This document shows, in pieces, positions 5,970 to 9,001 of a stretch of 9,001 bases of DNA. Under the pieces are notes generated by a model. That model made no database searches. It had not been told where the DNA came from and saw only the letters and a program-made list of their open reading frames with translations. The position numbers were made by a program, and so were the translations under genes. Source of the DNA: Nitrospirota bacterium (GTDB lineage: Bacteria > Nitrospirota > UBA9217); the NCBI GenBank assembly GCA_017885365.1, contig JAFNGD010000442.1:1-9001 (forward strand). The letters run 5' to 3'. Numbering within the stretch: position 1 is the first letter of the stretch; each line of letters starts with the position of its first letter.

Positions 5970-6344
5970 TTATTTTCTACAACCTCCTCCAACCTCCTCG
6001 TCCTCTTTCCGCCAGGCAGGGTCCACGATGCAGAGGAACACGAGGTCGGCGGACCCGGCGTTCGTGATCTGCTGCTTTGACCGTGGCGGGATGTAGACCG
6101 TGTCCCCCGAACGGACCGGCGCCCGCTCTCCGTCAATGTGCATGATGCCCTCGCCGGACAGGATATAGTACGCTTCCGATGTCCTGAGCGCATGGAGCCA
6201 TGTGGTCTGGCCGGGTGCGACCACGGCATGCGCGAGGCTGTAGCGAAGCGCCAGGTCCGCCTTATCCGGATGCAGGATCTCCCGGAGCCGGCAGTTGTCC
6301 CCGGCGATGAACTCGGGACAGTCCTTCAGGCTGCGAATGAACAT
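5970..6344 (-). CDS. Small single-domain cupin protein
   Basis: A 124-residue cytosolic protein with one cupin_2-like beta-barrel at about 35-105. Motif 1 reads G45-x5-H51-A-L53-R-T-S-E57-x6-G64; the usual second His is Leu53. Motif 2 reads G80-x5-P86-P-R-x2-Q91-x3-N95; the usual His is Gln91. Of the four classic metal ligands only H51 and E57 remain, with Q91 as a possible third, so metal binding and enzyme activity are uncertain, and a ligand-binding or regulatory role is possible. The C-terminus is a short Glu/Gly-rich tail (EDEEVGGGCRK). The ATG at 6344 lies 5 nt after the stop of hybrid kinase 2, and its Shine-Dalgarno AGGAG (6351-6347) overlaps that stop codon, only 2 nt from the ATG. 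Translation is therefore probably coupled, and the product may belong to the same response. The substrate is unknown. Confidence 0.88.
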   Translation of the reverse strand: MFIRSLKDCPEFIAGDNCRLREILHPDKADLALRYSLAHAVVAPGQTTWLHALRTSEAYYILSGEGIMHIDGERAPVRSGDTVYIPPRSKQQITNAGSADLVFLCIVDPAWRKEDEEVGGGCRK

Positions 6345-6349
6345 GGCTC

Positions 6350-8230
6350 CTACGTGCCTCCGCTTCCGATGACCGCTGCCACGACCTCGGAGAGGTCGCG
6401 CATCCGGTACGGCTTCGTCACCACCCCCTGGAACCCGTAGGAGCGAAAATCGGACATGATCGGATCATGCGAATACCCGCTGGACACGATGATCCGTGCC
6501 TCCGGGTCGATCTCGAGCAGCTTCCGGGCAGCCTCTTTTCCTCCCATGCCTCCCGGGACCGTGAGGTCCATGATGACGGCTCCAAAGGGGCGCCCCGCCT
6601 CCTGCGCCTGTTGGTACTTGGCAATGGCCTCGCCGCCATCACTTGCGTAGTCCGCGGTGTAGCCCAGCCGCACAAGCATGTCCCCCGTGGTGTGGCGCAT
6701 CTCCTCCTCGTCATCCATGACGAGGACATGCCCGCATCCCTTCAGGACCGTGTCGTCCCGCCAGGAAACAGTGACGTCCCCCTGCGATGCGGGCAGGTAG
6801 ACATGAAAGGTCGTGCCTCTGCCCAGCTCGGATTCGACGGTAATGAGACCTTCATGCTTCCGAATGATCGAGTAGCCAGCTGCAAGACCGAGCCCGCTCC
6901 CTTTCTGCTTGGTGGTGAAGAATGGATCGAAGACCTTCGCAACGTACTCCGCGGGGATGCCGGTGCCCTCGTCCGAGACCGATATCTTGACGTATCGCCC
7001 CGCACCGAGGGGAAGGTCGCTGCCCGGCCCGAGGGTGATGTTCTGCGCCCAGATCCGGATGATCCCGCCTGAAGGCATGGCCTGGTCGGCGTTGATCAGC
7101 AGGTTATTGAAGACCTGCATCAGCTGTCCTTCGTCGGCCTCGACGGGCCACAGGTCCTTGGGGATCGCGAGCTCGTGCAGGACGCGGGAGTCCCGCAGGG
7201 AGAACCCGGCCGCCTCGGAAAGGACGCCGGAAAGAGCGATGAGCTTCTTGACCGGCTCGCCGCCGCGCGAGAAGGTGAGCAGCTGCCGGGTCAGTTCCTG
7301 CGCCCTGAGGGAGGCCTGTTCCGCCTTGGCGAGCTGCCGGTAGACGGGGTTCGCCGGGTCCACATCCAGCATGGCCAGCGAGACGTTCCCCATGATGGCT
7401 CCCAGGAGGTTGTTGAAGTCGTGCGCGATGCCGCCGGCAAGCAGCCCCAGGGACTCCAGCTGCTGCACCCGGGAGAGCTCGGACTCCATGCGCTCCCGCT
7501 CGGCGATCTCCTGGTGAAGCCGGACGTTGGCCTTCTTGAGCTCCGCGGCCCGTTCTTCCACAAGGTCTTCGAGCCGTTCGCGGTGCTTCTTCAGTTCTTC
7601 CTCGGCCAGCTTGCGCTCCGTAATGTTCCGTACCGCCTCGATGCCGGCGATGATCTCGCCTTTCGAGTTTCGGAGCGGGGAAGAGCTTATCTCGATATGA
7701 CTCATCCCGTTCTCGGAAGGCACGCTCTTCACCAGGAGGTGATTGCCGCCGTCCTCAAAGGCCCGCGCGACGGGACATCCCGGGCAGATGGAATCGCGCT
7801 TGGCATATTTTTCATAGCAGACCTTTCCCAGCTGGTCCCCGACCAGCTCCCGGTGGACCTGGTTCTGATACAGCACCCGGAAGTTCCGGTCAAGGATGCT
7901 GATGCCGTCGGGGATGGCCGCGACGACCGCGTCGGTCTTGGCCTTCTCGTCCTCGAGCCGGGCAAGCGCATTCCGGAGCTCCTCTTCGACGAACTTGCGC
8001 CGCGCCAGGGTGCTCGAGGTCACGACGCCGAAGAGGAAAATGACCAGCAAAAGGAAAAGCCGGAAATAGAGCTCGTGCGGAGTGATGTCCAGGAGCAGGG
8101 TGTCCAGGAACGCGGCATGGGAAAACAGGAAGGAATCGATCGCGGCGTCCAGGACCCAGGCGCCTATGCCGACCAGGATCGAGACGAGCACGACCTTGTC
8201 CTCGTACCGGAGTTTTATCAGGTTGATCAT
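6350..8230 (-). CDS. Membrane PAS hybrid sensor histidine kinase with C-terminal receiver (kinase 2)
   Basis: A 626-residue inner-membrane kinase. Two membrane segments (about 13-36 and 55-77) enclose a short external loop of about 18 residues, so sensing is probably in the membrane or cytoplasm. A PAS domain at about 97-205 contains a cysteine cluster, C138 and C149-PG-C152 followed by P. A coiled coil at about 205-255 leads to HisKA with phospho-acceptor H270 (GGIAHDFNN). HATPase_c has the N-box N375-N380, DEGTGIP at 420-426, FDPFFTTKQKGSGLGLA at 434-450. The receiver at about 500-620 has D506/D507, phospho-acceptor D555, S583/S584 and K606. No output domain is fused, so phosphate must pass to, or be drained by, another protein. 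The ATG at 8230 has GAGGG (8239-8235) 4 nt upstream. It heads a two-gene operon with the cupin and is driven by the promoter at 8301-8273. Confidence 0.95.
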   Translation of the reverse strand: MINLIKLRYEDKVVLVSILVGIGAWVLDAAIDSFLFSHAAFLDTLLLDITPHELYFRLFLLLVIFLFGVVTSSTLARRKFVEEELRNALARLEDEKAKTDAVVAAIPDGISILDRNFRVLYQNQVHRELVGDQLGKVCYEKYAKRDSICPGCPVARAFEDGGNHLLVKSVPSENGMSHIEISSSPLRNSKGEIIAGIEAVRNITERKLAEEELKKHRERLEDLVEERAAELKKANVRLHQEIAERERMESELSRVQQLESLGLLAGGIAHDFNNLLGAIMGNVSLAMLDVDPANPVYRQLAKAEQASLRAQELTRQLLTFSRGGEPVKKLIALSGVLSEAAGFSLRDSRVLHELAIPKDLWPVEADEGQLMQVFNNLLINADQAMPSGGIIRIWAQNITLGPGSDLPLGAGRYVKISVSDEGTGIPAEYVAKVFDPFFTTKQKGSGLGLAAGYSIIRKHEGLITVESELGRGTTFHVYLPASQGDVTVSWRDDTVLKGCGHVLVMDDEEEMRHTTGDMLVRLGYTADYASDGGEAIAKYQQAQEAGRPFGAVIMDLTVPGGMGGKEAARKLLEIDPEARIIVSSGYSHDPIMSDFRSYGFQGVVTKPYRMRDLSEVVAAVIGSGGT

Positions 8231-8272
8231 AGGGCCCTCGGAATGGAAAGAGGAGCATCTGCGATGTTTTGC

Positions 8273-8301
8273 AATTTATCGCGGAGCCGTGAACTTGTCA
8301 A
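8273..8301 (-). promoter_or_regulatory. Predicted sigma70-type promoter of the kinase 2-cupin operon
   Basis: The minus strand has a perfect -35 TTGACA (8301-8296), a 17-bp spacer and TAAATT (8278-8273) as -10. The predicted start near 8266 gives a leader of about 36 nt before the ATG at 8230. This is the best promoter in the window. Confidence 0.75.
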
Positions 8302-8385
8302 TGAAATTGTATCAGGTGGTCCGGTGCATGGCGTCCTTTCCTCTTGCGGTCCGGCGCGCATCTGTGGTACATACTCTCTCGTGCC

Positions 8386-9001
8386 ATGAACGCCGACACC
8401 GTCACCCAATACCGCTCCTGGTTCACCCGCTTCGTTCAGGACCACGCTGCGCAGAACGAGCAGGACCAGCAGAACATCGTGCTGAAGGAAGAACACACCC
8501 ACCAGGTCTGCGGCAATGCCCGGCGGATCGCGGCGGAGCTGGGTCTTGATGAACGCGCATCTGCAATCGCCGAGACCATCGCGCTCTTCCATGACGTCGG
8601 GCGGTTCCCGCAGTACCGGCGCTACCGGACCTTCCAGGACAGCCTGTCGAAGAACCATGCGGTCCTGGGCGCACAGGTCCTGCTCGAGCGGAACGTCCTG
8701 CAGGACCTCCCGGGGCCGGAGCGGTCCCTCATCCTCCGCGCCGTGGCCCTGCACAACGTTTTCACCCTGCCGCGGGGCCTTGACGGCGAGGTCCTTCTGC
8801 AGGCGAAACTGGTCCGCGACGCGGACAAGCTCGACATCTGGCGCGTGTTCATGGAGCTCCTTGCTCGGGACACGGTTGACTGGCCGTCGGCCGCGGGCCT
8901 CGGCCTCCCCGATACGCCGGAGCACTCGCCCGGCGTCCTCGACTCCCTCGAACAGCGCGAAATGGTGCAGCTCACGAGCCTCCGGACCCTGAACGACTTC
9001 A
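8386..9001 (+). CDS. HD-domain metal-dependent phosphohydrolase, 3'-truncated
   Basis: The first 205 residues of an HD-superfamily hydrolase that runs off the right edge. Likely metal ligands follow the family order: H37 (in EEHTH), the H69-D70 pair (ALFHDVGRFPQ), H91 (KNHAVLG), H123 (ALHN) and D145/D147 (RDADKLD). These proteins usually cleave phosphate esters or nucleotides with one or two metal ions; the substrate cannot be read from sequence. There is no signal peptide, membrane segment, GAF or receiver domain in the visible part, so it looks like a stand-alone cytosolic enzyme and not a classical HD-GYP c-di-GMP phosphodiesterase, although the C-terminus is unseen. The ATG at 8386 is the first in frame. 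It has no good Shine-Dalgarno; a CATACT at 8370-8375 lies close before it. It diverges from kinase 2 across 155 bp. Confidence 0.85.
   Translation, partial: MNADTVTQYRSWFTRFVQDHAAQNEQDQQNIVLKEEHTHQVCGNARRIAAELGLDERASAIAETIALFHDVGRFPQYRRYRTFQDSLSKNHAVLGAQVLLERNVLQDLPGPERSLILRAVALHNVFTLPRGLDGEVLLQAKLVRDADKLDIWRVFMELLARDTVDWPSAAGLGLPDTPEHSPGVLDSLEQREMVQLTSLRTLNDF

Noticed and set aside
5978..6003. Short repeated CCTCC units
   Set aside because: They encode the Glu/Gly-rich C-terminus of the cupin and are simple low-complexity codons, not a repeat array.
7175..8389. Plus-strand open frame of 404 codons
   Set aside because: It is antisense to hybrid kinase 2, with no domain signature.
8227..8925. 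Minus-strand open frame of 232 codons at the right edge
   Set aside because: It is opposite the HD-domain gene, whose H...HD...D ligand pattern identifies the plus strand as coding.

Overview
The window is GC-rich, densely coded bacterial DNA. Two hybrid histidine kinases ending in receiver domains, a membrane Ser/Thr kinase and an AMP-forming acyl-CoA synthetase suggest an environmental bacterium of the Desulfobacterota/Nitrospirota kind. That placement is inference from gene style; no marker gene is present.

Layout. At the left edge is the 3' part of a plus-strand Ser/Thr protein kinase (3-1031). Everything from about 1130 to 8300 is then mostly minus strand. Read in the direction of transcription from the right: hybrid sensor kinase 2 (8230-6350) with a near-consensus promoter, a cupin gene 5 bp behind it (6344-5970), and an intrinsic terminator (5900-5869); a CspA-type cold-shock gene (5817-5617) with its own terminator; an acyl-CoA synthetase (5332-3794); the frameshifted tail of a class A beta-lactamase-like serine hydrolase (about 3793-3482); hybrid sensor kinase 1 (3354-1834), whose N-terminal region carries two compensating frameshifts; a secreted EF-hand protein (1783-1397); and a remnant of a third receiver domain (1393-1197) closed by an intrinsic terminator (1164-1129). 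The right edge holds a plus-strand HD-domain hydrolase (8386 to beyond the window), divergent from kinase 2.

How the parts relate. Kinase 2 and the cupin form a compact signalling operon. Kinase 1, the EF-hand gene and the receiver remnant probably share one transcript. The stretch 3180-3790 shows three single-base indels, all in homopolymer runs, plus a truncated gene, so it is either decaying or contains sequence errors. Between the acyl-CoA synthetase and the cold-shock gene there is a strong plus-strand terminator with no plus-strand gene in front of it, preceded by a TTGACA box; this may be an unannotated small RNA of about 80-90 nt.

I found no CRISPR array, insertion sequence, tRNA, rRNA or phage module. 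Apart from the small-RNA candidate and the decay/rearrangement signals, the content is conventional, and I do not see convincing evidence of a new multi-gene system.
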